DNA from: Saccharospirillum sp. MSK14-1
GTDB taxonomy: Bacteria; Pseudomonadota; Gammaproteobacteria; Pseudomonadales; Natronospirillaceae
NCBI RefSeq assembly: GCF_003054965.1
Contig: NZ_MIES01000033.1
Span: forward strand, 1,178,001 to 1,242,000
DNA: 64,000 nucleotides
Direction: 5' to 3'
Shown: positions 1-9,375 of the stretch, one piece after another
Position numbering within the stretch: the first letter of the stretch is position 1
How the letters are laid out: each line of letters opens with the position of its first letter
Program-made: the position numbers and the translations under genes
Notes under the pieces: generated by a model
The model's input: only the letters and a program-made list of their open reading frames with translations
What the model was told of the DNA's origin: nothing
The model's database searches: none

Positions 1-6
1 TTCGCC

Positions 7-792
7 CTACCAAGCCATGAGGTTGCGCATGAAATCGACATGAACGCCGACCAGGTTTTGAACCATGGGATAAGCCGCCCAATAACTGGCCCAGACAATC
101 ACCAAGCCAGCCAGCATCGAAACCGGAAAACCCAGAGAGAAAACGTTCAACTGCGGCGCGGCGCGAGTCATCACACCAAAGGTCAGGTTAACCAGTAATA
201 ACGCCGCAATGGCGGGCAAAGCGAGCATTAACGACGCACGAAATACCCAGGCACCGAACTCTGCGAGGGCAAAAAAACTGCCCTGATTAAAACTGAGTGG
301 TGCGACCGGCAGCACATCAAATGAATCTGCCAAAACTTCCAGAACGACTAGATGACCATTAATGGCCAAAAAGACCAGCGTTACCAACACCTGGTACCAC
401 TGAGACAGAACCGCAACGTTAACGCCATTGGCCGGATCGACCATGGACGCAAAACCCAAACCCATCTGCATGGAGATGATTTGCCCGGCCAACACGACCA
501 CCTGCAAAATCATCAACACCACAAAACCCAACACCAATCCAATTAAAATCTGATGTGCAATGATGACCAAACTGCCCAGACCCGTCACTTCGATCAACGG
601 CATGGACGGTAAGATCGGATACAACGCTGTGGTCCAGACAAATGCCAGCATGACCCGAACCCGGGCCGGAGTTACCCGCGCGCCCAAAACCGGCACGATC
701 ATGAAAAAGCCCATGATGCGGAAAAATGGCCACATGTAGTGACTGATCCAAGAGGCGATTTGGGCGTCGGTCAGTTCCACATCACTACCCAA
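7..792 (-). CDS. fliR: Flagellar export gate protein FliR
   Basis: This 261-aa polytopic inner-membrane protein forms, with FliP and FliQ, the export gate of the flagellar type III secretion system. It has about six hydrophobic segments and the family hallmark GLGFASMVDPANG near residues 111-123. Its length is normal for FliR. The start overlaps the end of fliQ by 8 bp, which indicates translational coupling in the fliLMNOPQR operon. The stop codon lies only 6 bp inside the window; flhB usually follows and would lie outside. The assignment is secure from sequence and position. Confidence 0.97.
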   Translation of the reverse strand: MGSDVELTDAQIASWISHYMWPFFRIMGFFMIVPVLGARVTPARVRVMLAFVWTTALYPILPSMPLIEVTGLGSLVIIAHQILIGLVLGFVVLMILQVVVLAGQIISMQMGLGFASMVDPANGVNVAVLSQWYQVLVTLVFLAINGHLVVLEVLADSFDVLPVAPLSFNQGSFFALAEFGAWVFRASLMLALPAIAALLLVNLTFGVMTRAAPQLNVFSLGFPVSMLAGLVIVWASYWAAYPMVQNLVGVHVDFMRNLMAW

Positions 793-1054
793 TTAAGATG
801 GGGATATTGAAAATTATGGTGTTGGTAAAATCGACCACCTTACCGACAATCCAAGGTCCGGTTACGATCAATACCATCAACGTAATAATCAGGCGCGGCA
901 AAAAACTCAACGTCTGTTCATTGATCTGAGTCGCCGCCTGAAAAGTGGCCACGATCAAACCAACAACCAGTGAGGGTCCGATAATTACGGTCACGATCAC
1001 CACAACAATGAACAAGGCTTCGGAAAACAAATCCGCAATATTGGCAGCATCCAT
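785..1054 (-). CDS. fliQ: Flagellar export gate protein FliQ
   Basis: This 89-aa protein has two long hydrophobic helices (about residues 14-40 and 52-76) and has the standard FliQ length. FliQ subunits pack around the FliP-FliR core of the export gate in the inner membrane. The gene lies 19 bp after fliP and overlaps fliR by 8 bp. Nothing is unusual in it. Confidence 0.97.
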   Translation of the reverse strand: MDAANIADLFSEALFIVVVIVTVIIGPSLVVGLIVATFQAATQINEQTLSFLPRLIITLMVLIVTGPWIVGKVVDFTNTIIFNIPILIG

Positions 1055-1073
1055 CGATCAGACTCTCCCGGAA

Positions 1074-1877
1074 TCAAACAAAACTTGACGCCAGCGATCC
1101 CATGATCATGGCCCACCCGTCCACCAGGACGAACAACATGATCTTGAACGGCAGCGAAATAATGATGGGTGACAACATCATCATACCCATCGACATCAAA
1201 ATAGAGGCGACCACCAAGTCGATGATCAGAAACGGAATGAACAGCAAGAAGCCAATTTGAAAAGCGGTTTTCAGTTCACTGGTCACAAAGGCAGGAATTA
1301 AAATATTCAGCGGCGTGTCGTCCGGAGTTTCAATTTGTCCTTCCATATCCGCCAGTCGAACGAACAGATTCAAATCAGTTTCGCGCGTTTGGTTGAGCAT
1401 AAAATCTTTCATCGGTGCCAGGCCGCGGTCGATGGCTTCCAGCGGCAGGATCTCTTCTGACATATAAGGCTGAACCGCATCGCGGTTTATCTGCATAAAG
1501 ACGGGATACATGATGAAAAAAGTCAGGAAGAGCGCCAAACCAATGAGCATTTGATTCGATGGCGTCTGCTGCAGGCCAATGGCCTGACGAAGAATGGCGA
1601 AGACCACAATGATGCGGGTGAAACTGGTCATCATCATCAGCGCTGCCGGAATAAAGGTCAGCGCCGTCATGATGGCGAGGATCTGAATGGTGACGGTGTA
1701 TTCCTGACCGCCGTCTTCGGTACCGGTGACGGTCAGTGCCGGAATGCCTTCTGCGTGCGCGAAACCGGCCAGCAGAGAGACCAGACCAAACAGCAGAATA
1801 ATAAGAAGGCGACTGTAATCAGTCGCCAGAGTTTGAGCGGTTTTTAGCGTTCTTTTGATGCTTGGCCAGAGGGTCAC
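1074..1877 (-). CDS. fliP: Flagellar export gate protein FliP
   Basis: This 267-aa core subunit of the export gate has an N-terminal signal-type hydrophobic segment (about residues 23-42, ending AHA), then the typical FliP transmembrane segments with [16 protein letters not shown] and [17 protein letters not shown]. The first codon is GTG. A good ribosome-binding site (AAAGGA, 7 nt upstream) supports it, and no alternative ATG precedes the signal segment. This start makes the gene overlap fliO by 59 bp. The family is certain; the exact start is likely. Confidence 0.96.
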   Translation of the reverse strand: MTLWPSIKRTLKTAQTLATDYSRLLIILLFGLVSLLAGFAHAEGIPALTVTGTEDGGQEYTVTIQILAIMTALTFIPAALMMMTSFTRIIVVFAILRQAIGLQQTPSNQMLIGLALFLTFFIMYPVFMQINRDAVQPYMSEEILPLEAIDRGLAPMKDFMLNQTRETDLNLFVRLADMEGQIETPDDTPLNILIPAFVTSELKTAFQIGFLLFIPFLIIDLVVASILMSMGMMMLSPIIISLPFKIMLFVLVDGWAMIMGSLASSFV

Positions 1878-2313
1878 TATCCAGTCCTTTCAACAAGCCT
1901 TTCATGCGATCGGCGAATGGACTGGTCAGTGGCAACTCTGTCAGGTCAGGTGGCTCATCGAAACGATGCAGGGTATTGATGTTGTTGGTCGTGACACCGA
2001 GCAGCAGGTAGTCATCGAAGGCTTTCACCAACATCAATTTTTCCCGGGTGCCCAAAGGCATGACCGACAGTACCTTGATGTGACGGTGATTGAAGCTCGC
2101 ACCGCCAGCCATTCGTCGTACTAACCAGCCACACGCAAAGATAAGGCCAACAATGAAAATCAGCGTTAAAGTCAGCTTGAAATAGTCGCTGCCGCCGCCT
2201 GGCAGCACGCTTGACGTGGATTCCTGAGCCCAGCCTGGCAATGACCAAACGGCCATTATCAGGCTGACAAGACTGGCCAGCGTCAATTTTTTGCTGCGGG
2301 TGTCAAAACCCAT
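1819..2313 (-). CDS. fliO: Flagellar protein FliO
   Basis: This 164-aa bitopic membrane protein helps assemble the FliP ring. It has an N-terminal signal-like segment (residues 10-30, ending WAQ), a second hydrophobic helix (about residues 46-68), and a cytoplasmic domain containing the FliO signature [20 protein letters not shown]. The C-terminal tail is basic and asparagine-rich and overlaps the start of fliP. The gene begins 4 bp after fliN. Confidence 0.93.
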   Translation of the reverse strand: MGFDTRSKKLTLASLVSLIMAVWSLPGWAQESTSSVLPGGGSDYFKLTLTLIFIVGLIFACGWLVRRMAGGASFNHRHIKVLSVMPLGTREKLMLVKAFDDYLLLGVTTNNINTLHRFDEPPDLTELPLTSPFADRMKGLLKGLDSDPLAKHQKNAKNRSNSGD

Positions 2314-2317
2314 GACG

Positions 2318-2806
2318 TTACCTCAGCCGTTGGATGCGTTCTTGCTGACTGACCACATCGGTTAAGCGAATACCGAACTTCTCGTTCACCATCACCACCT
2401 CACCGTGGGCAATCAAGGTTCCATTGACCAACACATCCAATGGCTCACCGGCCAGACGATCCAGTTCGATCACACTGCCCTGGTTCAATTGCAGCAGGTT
2501 ACGAATGGGAATCTGGGTGTTGCCGACTTCCATCGAGATGGTCACCGGAATGTCGAGAATCACATCCAGGTTTGGCGTATCGTCGCTGCCTGCTGCACCG
2601 CTGGGGCTGCCCGGTGGCGTCACCTCGAATTCCTCAAGAGGTGCCCGCGGGTTGGCGTCCGCACTGATGTCGTCGTTGCTGTCGTCATCGTCTTCACCGG
2701 TCTCACCGGCTTCGGCCATGGCGGCCGCCCAATCTTCCGACAACGCCTCGTCTTCACCGCCGTCAACGTTGTTTTCGTCTTCGTTTGGCAGATCGTCATC
2801 ACTCAT
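2318..2806 (-). CDS. fliN: Flagellar motor switch protein FliN
   Basis: FliN is a C-ring protein that supports FliM and helps dock export substrates. The conserved FliN/SpoA domain fills the C-terminal half (about residues 83-160: LDIPVTISMEVGNTQIPIRNLL and VIELDRLAGEPLDVLVNG). The N-terminal 70 residues are unusually acidic and low in complexity, rich in Asp, Glu and Ser. That makes the protein 162 aa, longer than the roughly 137 aa of E. coli. The start overlaps fliM by 8 bp. Confidence 0.96.
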   Translation of the reverse strand: MSDDDLPNEDENNVDGGEDEALSEDWAAAMAEAGETGEDDDDSNDDISADANPRAPLEEFEVTPPGSPSGAAGSDDTPNLDVILDIPVTISMEVGNTQIPIRNLLQLNQGSVIELDRLAGEPLDVLVNGTLIAHGEVVMVNEKFGIRLTDVVSQQERIQRLR

Positions 2807-3875
2807 CTTGATTCTCCTGCTTAACCGCCTCGTTTATGGCCTCGACGGCATGTTCTTCCCGTTTTTTCTGGCGCTGGCCCATGAGCCGCGTTTTTAGATC
2901 GCCGACATCGCGGGAGTTCGTCTTGACCGGCTTGATCACTTTCAATGCAAGGTTCTCGCCGGATTGACCCAATTTACATTCAAACAGTGGCACCTGATTG
3001 GCGGTCAGGGTGATGCTTTCGGGCAGATCGATCGGGATGATGTCCCCGGCTTCCAGCTCGACCAGATCGCGCAATTTGATATCGCGCTCCACCACCTTGG
3101 TATTCACCGGCACCTTGGCGCGCAGAATGTCGTGGCGCAGTGAATCGATCCAGCGATCGTCCACTTCGTCAACGTCACTCTGAACACCGGCATCCAACAC
3201 TTCCCGCACCGGCTCGATCATTGAATAGGGCATGGTGACGTGCAGATCACCACCGCCACCATCAAGCTCGACGTGGAACGTCGATACCACCACCACTTCG
3301 CTGGGCGAAACGATGTTGGCCATCGCCGGGTTCACTTCCGACGATACGTATTCGAAATCGACATCCAGCACCGCCGCCCAGGCTTCTTTCATATCCTGGA
3401 AGACTTGCGACAGCACCATCTGTACCACCCGGATTTCAGTCGGGGTAAATTCACGACCCTCAATCTTGGCGTGGCGGCCGTCACCGCCAAAGAAGTTGTC
3501 AACCAGCTTAAACACCAGCTTGGCATCCATAATGAACAGCGCCGTACCACGCAGCGGCCGCACTTTCACCAGGTTCAAACTGGTTGGAACGTACAGCGTA
3601 TGAACGTATTCACCGAACTTGAGAATCTGAATCCCGCCGGTGGCCACATCCGCACTACGCCGCAAGAAGTTGAACATGCTGATGCGGGTATAACGCGCGA
3701 AACGTTCATTGATCATTTCCAGGGTCGGCATCCGCCCCCGGACAATGCGGTCCTGACTGGTTAGGTCGTATGTTTTGACCCCAGTGCCGTCCCCGGCGTC
3801 CTCTTCTTCGACGGCGCCGTCATCAATGCCGTGTAAGAGCGCATCAATTTCGTCTTGTGAGAGTAAGTCCTGCAC
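2799..3875 (-). CDS. fliM: Flagellar motor switch protein FliM
   Basis: This 358-aa C-ring protein sets the direction of rotation. The N-terminus carries the CheY-P binding motif LSQDEIDALL (residues 4-13). A CheC-like middle domain follows (around ERFARYTRISMFNFLRRSADV onward), then a C-terminal SpoA-like domain that binds FliN (ELEAGDIIPIDLPESITL). Its length is slightly above the usual 330-340 aa, from a charged lysine/glutamate-rich C-terminal tail. It starts 8 bp after fliL. Confidence 0.97.
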   Translation of the reverse strand: MQDLLSQDEIDALLHGIDDGAVEEEDAGDGTGVKTYDLTSQDRIVRGRMPTLEMINERFARYTRISMFNFLRRSADVATGGIQILKFGEYVHTLYVPTSLNLVKVRPLRGTALFIMDAKLVFKLVDNFFGGDGRHAKIEGREFTPTEIRVVQMVLSQVFQDMKEAWAAVLDVDFEYVSSEVNPAMANIVSPSEVVVVSTFHVELDGGGGDLHVTMPYSMIEPVREVLDAGVQSDVDEVDDRWIDSLRHDILRAKVPVNTKVVERDIKLRDLVELEAGDIIPIDLPESITLTANQVPLFECKLGQSGENLALKVIKPVKTNSRDVGDLKTRLMGQRQKKREEHAVEAINEAVKQENQDE

Positions 3876-3883
3876 GGGACCCC

Positions 3884-4417
3884 CTATTGCATGACAAAGC
3901 TGCGGAACAGCACGGTTTCAATACCCGGTCGGCCCAGACGCATTTCCATGACGTCCTGTATGGTCTTGGTCAGATCTTCGACCAATTGCACCTTTCCGTC
4001 GGCCGTTCTCAGGTTGTTAAAGTCCTGTTCGGACAAGACTTCCAATAAATTGTTGCGAATCAGTGGCATATAGGTGTTAGCGGTATCGATCACCGCATGA
4101 TCACGTGCCACGATGCTCAGCTCCAGCTGCAGGAAGCGGGTTCGCGCTCCTACGCTGTAATTCACAATAAACGGCGGCTGCAGCGCGAGATAAATCGCGG
4201 GCCCTTCCGTTAACATTTCTTCCGGCTGAGTCAGCGGTATTTCTTCCGGTTCTGGTGGCGCCTCTTCCTCACCACCGCGTCCCAATAAAAACCAGGTGGC
4301 CGCCACCGACAACATGGCAATCACCACCGCGCCACCGATCACCATGATCAATAACTTCAGTCGACTCTTACCACCGCCAGCGTCTTCGCCAGTTGTGGGG
4401 ATCTCTTCCTCTGCCAT
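3884..4417 (-). CDS. fliL: Flagellar basal body-associated protein FliL
   Basis: This 177-aa single-pass protein is associated with the stator-rotor interface. It has a short cytoplasmic N-terminus, one transmembrane helix (about residues 22-46, LLIMVIGGAVVIAMLSVAATWFLL), an acidic Pro/Glu linker, and a periplasmic FliL domain (YLALQPPFIVNYSVGARTRFLQLELSI). It is the first gene of the fliLMNOPQR block. The 78-bp gap from fliK shows no convincing promoter. Confidence 0.95.
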   Translation of the reverse strand: MAEEEIPTTGEDAGGGKSRLKLLIMVIGGAVVIAMLSVAATWFLLGRGGEEEAPPEPEEIPLTQPEEMLTEGPAIYLALQPPFIVNYSVGARTRFLQLELSIVARDHAVIDTANTYMPLIRNNLLEVLSEQDFNNLRTADGKVQLVEDLTKTIQDVMEMRLGRPGIETVLFRSFVMQ

Positions 4418-4495
4418 ACGCTCGCTCTCTTACTGCTGCTCGGCCCTGCATCAATCAGGGTGATGCTCACATTCTAGCGGACTGTGACGCCAGGA

Positions 4496-6307
4496 CTAAA
4501 CAAAGTGATCAACCAGGCCCATCGGCCGACTCGTATTGGCCGCCACAGGCGCTTCTGAATCGACGTCATCTGCGTCGCCACCGCCACGGCCATTGCCCTC
4601 GCCCGAATCCGTATTGCTATTGGAAGATGGCTGATCGCGCACATCCAGATTAGCCAAATTCAGGCCTTGCTGTTCCAGTATCTCACGTAACCGCACGCTT
4701 TGGCTTTCCAACGCTTCACGGACTTGTGGGTTGGGCGACGTGATCTGAACCTGGGTTTGATCGTTCTGCACCGTCACTTTAATGTCGAGCGCGCCTAAAT
4801 CCGGCGGATCTAAGCGGATGGTGGCGTGTTTGATGTCCCCTTGCGCCATCATCTGAATGCGTTCGCTTAATTGACGGCTCACATCGGCCGAAACCAGCGG
4901 CCGATCAACGCGTTTCAAATCCAGCACCTGAGGTTGTTCCGGCGCATCGCTCTGCGACAACGACAGATTAACCACCTGGCTGTTGTCGGCCGTGGCATTA
5001 ACCGCGCTGCTCAGTGCCGCCGCACGGGTTTCTGCGTCGGTTTTGGTGGCCAGAGTTTCACGCGCCATCTTAACCAGGGTGCTGTTAAAGGCGACATCAT
5101 GGCTCACCGGGCTGGCAGGCATCAGTAACAAGGCTTGTTCGGGGCGGCTGTTATCCAGGGTAATGGGCAAACTGCCGCTGGTGGCACTGTTCTGAACACT
5201 TTGCAGCATCCGCGCCACCATCACCGCCGGAGACGGCGTTTTGCCGTCCGAGTACAGCGTTGCTTTACCGTTCAAGGCGTCGGCCAGAGTCCGCAACTCT
5301 TTCGACAAAGCCGGCGCGGCTTCAGCAACGGCCTCGTTGTCGCCTGCGGCGATGGCGTTCAACTGATCCAACCAACTGCTGAACTGGCCACCCAGCTCAT
5401 CCAGCACCTGCGTTAATTGTTCGACTTGTTGCCATTGGCCGGCATCGGAAGCGGCCAGTTGTTCGGGGGTGATATTGATCTGCGGCGGGTTTTTGACCCA
5501 GGCCGTCATGGCGTTTATCACCGTCTCTGTTTGAACCAGGTTCAGCCCCAGCTCTTCATGCAAAAAGTGTTGCAAGCGATCAACCGCTTCAGGGTCGATC
5601 ACCAACGTATCGCCAGTGACCCACTGCTCAACCGCGTCACTCGGCATATCGATGCCTAACTGTGCCAGCGCCGCTTCAATATCAAAGCCGTCCGTCTGGT
5701 CCAGGGTCGCATCGCTGTTCAGAGCGTCTGCGCTTTGCGCTGATCCATCCTCGGTGCTGTTCTGTACCGCTTCGCGTAAAGGTTTAACACCCAGCAGTTG
5801 CGCGATGGTGGCCCCTAACTCGTCCAAGCTGTGGTCCAGATCACCCAGCACATCAGCTGCCTCTTCGGTGGTCGGACCCAAGCCAAACAACCGAGCCAAC
5901 CAAGATGTATCAGGAATATTCGACGCCAGATTTAAGCCACCGTCTTCACCGCTGACATCGAGATCCAGGTTGGGTACAGCTGAACCATTCGCCGCCACCG
6001 TCGAACCGGGTAATACCCCGGGCAGTACAACACCCTCCGGCAACATCCCGACCATGGCTTGCCGCTCCAGCGGCAAAACCTGACCCTCACCCTGGCCACC
6101 CAAGGCCGCATTCAGCAACTGAGGCGTCAATGCCGGGGCTTTTTCTGCATCAACTGATAACGATCGAGGCGCCGTCGCACCCGATAGCAAACGGGCAAAC
6201 TGCCCACCCAAAGCCTCACCATTAGTGGCTTTCAGGGCATCCGGTGTTGTGCCTGAGGACAGGCTGGCAGGTTTTAGACTGGCATCCGGGCTGGTCACAA
6301 ACAGCAT
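4496..6307 (-). CDS. fliK: Flagellar hook-length control protein FliK (long)
   Basis: FliK is secreted during hook assembly, measures hook length and switches export specificity. The C-terminal domain is clear: IKHATIRLDPPDLGALDIKV and LREILEQQGLNLANLDVRD at about residues 510-575. The rest is a low-conservation Ala/Gln/Leu-rich ruler region. I chose the ATG at 6307 (MLFVTSPD, about 603 aa) over an upstream TTG, because an AAGAGAG ribosome-binding site sits 6-7 nt before it. The protein is clearly longer than typical FliK (about 400-430 aa), which is notable beside the giant hook protein. Confidence 0.93.
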   Translation of the reverse strand: MLFVTSPDASLKPASLSSGTTPDALKATNGEALGGQFARLLSGATAPRSLSVDAEKAPALTPQLLNAALGGQGEGQVLPLERQAMVGMLPEGVVLPGVLPGSTVAANGSAVPNLDLDVSGEDGGLNLASNIPDTSWLARLFGLGPTTEEAADVLGDLDHSLDELGATIAQLLGVKPLREAVQNSTEDGSAQSADALNSDATLDQTDGFDIEAALAQLGIDMPSDAVEQWVTGDTLVIDPEAVDRLQHFLHEELGLNLVQTETVINAMTAWVKNPPQINITPEQLAASDAGQWQQVEQLTQVLDELGGQFSSWLDQLNAIAAGDNEAVAEAAPALSKELRTLADALNGKATLYSDGKTPSPAVMVARMLQSVQNSATSGSLPITLDNSRPEQALLLMPASPVSHDVAFNSTLVKMARETLATKTDAETRAAALSSAVNATADNSQVVNLSLSQSDAPEQPQVLDLKRVDRPLVSADVSRQLSERIQMMAQGDIKHATIRLDPPDLGALDIKVTVQNDQTQVQITSPNPQVREALESQSVRLREILEQQGLNLANLDVRDQPSSNSNTDSGEGNGRGGGDADDVDSEAPVAANTSRPMGLVDHFV

Positions 6308-6392
6308 GCGTGCTCTCTTTTGCAATATTCAGGACGACGGTGTCCAACCTAAACATAGCAATGGCCGGGCCAGCTTTGAGAAAGGGGGTGAA

Positions 6393-6752
6393 TCAGAGGT
6401 ATTGACTGCGCAGCAAACGCTCGACTTCGGTCAGTTCCGTACCGATATCCGCCAACAAAGAATCGACCGAATCCAATTGATCGGCGTTGGCCATCTCTTC
6501 AAGACGACGACACAACTGTGCCAGACGTGTCACGCCGACATTCAGGCAGCTGCCTTTAAAGCTGTGCGCGGTGCCTCTTACGGTCTGGGCGTCGGGTTCG
6601 GGGTGTTGATTAAGCGCGACTAATTCGGTGTAGCGCTCACGGGCATCGCCCAGGAAGGTTTCGATAAGATCGCTGAAGTCATCCTCTAGCAAATCACGCA
6701 GGTCAGTCAGAGCGGCGTCATCCAAGTGCTGGTCAGGTTGGTCAGCTGTCAT
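6393..6752 (-). CDS. hptB: Histidine phosphotransfer protein, HptB-like
   Basis: This 119-aa single HPt domain relays phosphate between a hybrid kinase and a response regulator. The phosphorylation motif GTAHSFKGSCLNVG places the active histidine at residue 63. It is the last gene of hsbA-hsbR-hptB, 6 bp after hsbR. In Pseudomonas aeruginosa the equivalent trio (HptB, HsbR, HsbA) controls swarming and biofilm through the FlgM anti-sigma factor. The gene order and domain types match here; the function is inferred from that match. Confidence 0.85.
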   Translation of the reverse strand: MTADQPDQHLDDAALTDLRDLLEDDFSDLIETFLGDARERYTELVALNQHPEPDAQTVRGTAHSFKGSCLNVGVTRLAQLCRRLEEMANADQLDSVDSLLADIGTELTEVERLLRSQYL

Positions 6753-6758
6753 CGCAAG

Positions 6759-8471
6759 TCATCCATTTAAATGCAGTTCACTCCAGGCTGGGCGGGGCCA
6801 GCAGAGCGTCGCCCGGACGCGATTCCCGGCGTCATTAAAGTCGAGTTCATCACACAGTCGCCGCACCAAGGCCAAACCACGTCCACTGTAGTCCGGGTTA
6901 TCGGTCAGATACGCCAAGTCTTGATGAGAATGGGCAAAACCAGGACCTGAATCGGTGATTTCAAAGGTCAATTCGCCACCATTGCCAAGCGGACGGTGGC
7001 TAATATCCAGACAGACTTGTCCGCTGGTCAAATCCGCCAGGCGCTGTTCACGCAGCTGGTAATACTGCGCAAAACCTTGCGAATCCTGTTTCAGTTTAGA
7101 GTCCAGTCCCAACACCCCGTGTTCGAGCGCGTTATTAAACAGCTCGGCCAACACGGTATACAGATGACCACTGAGACTGCGTAACCCTTCCACCTCGGTC
7201 AGAATATTCAATACCAATGGCAAGGGGTTAAAAGCGCCGAGACTTTGAGGTCCTAACTGCAAATTCATTTGCCAATCCATGGGTCCGCCGATGGACGCTT
7301 TGTTGCTGTGCAACAGTGGCAGGCCAATCACATCCAGATCGACCATGGTGGCACTTAATAAAGTCGTGTCGTCATCGGGGCGGCTGCCCCCAATAAATTG
7401 GTCAACGGCGACAAGGATATCGTCAAATATCCGGTCCGGATCGGTTGCGTGGGTAAACAACGCATCCAGACGCTCTTCGCCAAACAACTCGCCGGCTTCG
7501 TTATGACTTTCAACAATGCCATCCGACCAGAGAAACACCCGGTCACCGTTGTGCATTCGATAGTCATTGGGCTGAGGTGAAAAACGACGCGATGGCAAAA
7601 CACCCAGCGGTAAATTCGACGACGCCACCTTTTCCACCGCCCCGCTGTCGCCGCGATAGAGATACACCGACGGAACGCCACCGACCCAGATGCGCGCCAT
7701 TTTGTTGGTCACGTCCAGATCGACCATGGCGCCACAACAAAACACTTCGGTCGGCAAGATGGTGTACAGCTTGGCATTGATTTCACGCAGCACATCTTCC
7801 ATGGCGAAGCCTTTTTGCGTCATGCCATAAAAGATTTCCGCCACCGGCATCGCACCGATGGCCGCGGGCAGACCATGACCGGTAAAGTCGCCCAAAAATA
7901 ACGATATACCGCCATCGGGTTTGCGCTCCGCCAAAACCGTGTCGCCATTAAACACCGCCAATGGCGACAGGGAATGACGTAAATTGGGCAACGCCAGGCA
8001 ACCGGAGTGCGCGACGTTATCGAAAACGGTCTTAGCGACCTGCTGCTCCAGCAACATTTGACGATTGTGCGACTGCAACTGATCGTGCATTCGCCGCATG
8101 CGCCCAAAGGCGTTGATCTTGGCTTTCAGAATAACCCGGTTGTAGGGCTTGGACATGAAGTCATCACCGCCGCTTTCCAGGCAATTGGCCAGCGATGACG
8201 CATCTTGAAGTGAGGTCAGGAAAATGATCGGGACCAGCTGATTACCGGCCCGCTGCTTGATGAGACGACTGGCTTCAAAACCATTCATCTTAGGCATCAA
8301 AGCGTCCATCAAAATAATATCCGGAACGCTTTCGTTAAACCGCTCTAACGCTTCCTCGCCGTTGGTCGCCTCCACCACCTTGTGGCCTTCCTGCTGAACA
8401 ATAGCACTGAGAATCCGACGATCGGTATTATTGTCGTCGGCTATCAGAATGGTGAGGGAGGCGCTCGACAT
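6759..8471 (-). CDS. hsbR: Response regulator with PP2C phosphatase and kinase domains, HsbR-like
   Basis: This 570-aa three-domain regulator has an N-terminal receiver domain with phospho-acceptor Asp56 (DIILMDALMPKMNG) and the conserved SKPYN lysine. A SpoIIE/PP2C phosphatase follows (about residues 165-385: LGDFTGHGLPAAIGAMP, VFLWSDGIVES). A C-terminal GHKL/anti-sigma kinase-type ATPase completes it (AELFNNALEHG, FEITDSGPGF, GRGLALVRRL). This is the architecture of P. aeruginosa HsbR, which phosphorylates or dephosphorylates HsbA depending on HptB input. It lies 11 bp after hsbA and 6 bp before hptB, so the three are surely co-transcribed. Confidence 0.88.
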   Translation of the reverse strand: MSSASLTILIADDNNTDRRILSAIVQQEGHKVVEATNGEEALERFNESVPDIILMDALMPKMNGFEASRLIKQRAGNQLVPIIFLTSLQDASSLANCLESGGDDFMSKPYNRVILKAKINAFGRMRRMHDQLQSHNRQMLLEQQVAKTVFDNVAHSGCLALPNLRHSLSPLAVFNGDTVLAERKPDGGISLFLGDFTGHGLPAAIGAMPVAEIFYGMTQKGFAMEDVLREINAKLYTILPTEVFCCGAMVDLDVTNKMARIWVGGVPSVYLYRGDSGAVEKVASSNLPLGVLPSRRFSPQPNDYRMHNGDRVFLWSDGIVESHNEAGELFGEERLDALFTHATDPDRIFDDILVAVDQFIGGSRPDDDTTLLSATMVDLDVIGLPLLHSNKASIGGPMDWQMNLQLGPQSLGAFNPLPLVLNILTEVEGLRSLSGHLYTVLAELFNNALEHGVLGLDSKLKQDSQGFAQYYQLREQRLADLTSGQVCLDISHRPLGNGGELTFEITDSGPGFAHSHQDLAYLTDNPDYSGRGLALVRRLCDELDFNDAGNRVRATLCWPRPAWSELHLNG

Positions 8472-8482
8472 ATTGGGCGCGT

Positions 8483-8788
8483 TTATTCGATTCGGAACAA
8501 TTGTCCGAAGTTTGAAATGGATAAAATCTTCCGTACGTCCTCATTGCAATTGACGATACGAATATCCGAGTTATCGCCGCCAGCGTGATCGCGCAACAGC
8601 AACAACATACCCAAGGCTGAACTGTCGAGGTAGGTCGCTTCACTCATATCAATGGTGTAGCCCTGAATATCAGGGGCTGCATTCTCATAAATCTGACGAA
8701 ATTCCTGATGCGAACTAAAATCGAAGCGGCCGGTAATTTTTATGGTGATTTCCGTACCGTTGTCGTTGGGTATTGCCGAGACGGTCAT
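8483..8788 (-). CDS. hsbA: STAS-domain anti-sigma factor antagonist, HsbA-like
   Basis: This 101-aa STAS domain protein carries the DSSALG motif (residues 55-60), whose serine is the usual phosphorylation site. The family binds an anti-sigma factor when unphosphorylated; in P. aeruginosa HsbA binds FlgM. I chose the start at MTVSAIPNDNG because AGAGGA lies 6 nt upstream; the frame stays open further up but without a comparable site. It heads hsbA-hsbR-hptB. The 134-bp gap before it, back to fliJ, could hold a promoter, but I could not identify one. Confidence 0.86.
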   Translation of the reverse strand: MTVSAIPNDNGTEITIKITGRFDFSSHQEFRQIYENAAPDIQGYTIDMSEATYLDSSALGMLLLLRDHAGGDNSDIRIVNCNEDVRKILSISNFGQLFRIE

Positions 8789-8922
8789 AGTGGTTCCTCT
8801 AATCAGGCGGGGCGCCTTGAGCTTCATTGTAGTCGGCTTTATCGCAGTCGCCAGCCGGTTATACAACGTCGACTGCGCATCCGGCCAAAGCCACTGTAAT
8901 GTCTGTATAACCTGGCGCGCAA

Positions 8923-9375
8923 CTACCAACTGTGTGTGCGTTGTCGCATCTGACTGACCACTTCATCCAACGCTTTTTGCTCGCGCCGGTCGGCTTCAAT
9001 AAGCTCTTCCATAGAGACTTTTTCGACCAGTTGATTGAGTGTTTTACGGCGCTGATACAGCGATTGCCAGTGCGCCAGTAATTTGGCTTCCTGTTCTTGC
9101 CATTGCTGAATCACCCCGCGCTGACGTCCCATGACGGTTTCCAGCTGGTCAATAAACCCCTGAGTACGACGCCATTGTTCAATGGAAATACCGCCGCCAC
9201 CACTGGCCTGCAACGACTGGTGATAATCGCGCTGATAGTCGGCCAGCTCATCCAGCTGTTTGATTTCCTGCTCCAGCTGCGCACGGGCCTGTTGCAAGGC
9301 TTGAGCCGCCTGATCCTCACGCTGCTTGGCTAGTCGTTCAATCACCTGTAACCGTTCCGATCGTTTCATCGCCAA
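8923..9375 (-). CDS. fliJ: Flagellar export chaperone/stalk protein FliJ
   Basis: This 150-aa protein is almost entirely helical coiled coil, rich in Gln, Glu, Arg and Leu. FliJ is the central stalk of the FliHI export ATPase and escorts chaperone-substrate complexes. Size and position directly after fliI (end to start with no gap) are diagnostic, since FliJ sequences are poorly conserved. An internal ATG at the third codon could also serve as start. Confidence 0.9.
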   Translation of the reverse strand: MAMKRSERLQVIERLAKQREDQAAQALQQARAQLEQEIKQLDELADYQRDYHQSLQASGGGGISIEQWRRTQGFIDQLETVMGRQRGVIQQWQEQEAKLLAHWQSLYQRRKTLNQLVEKVSMEELIEADRREQKALDEVVSQMRQRTHSW

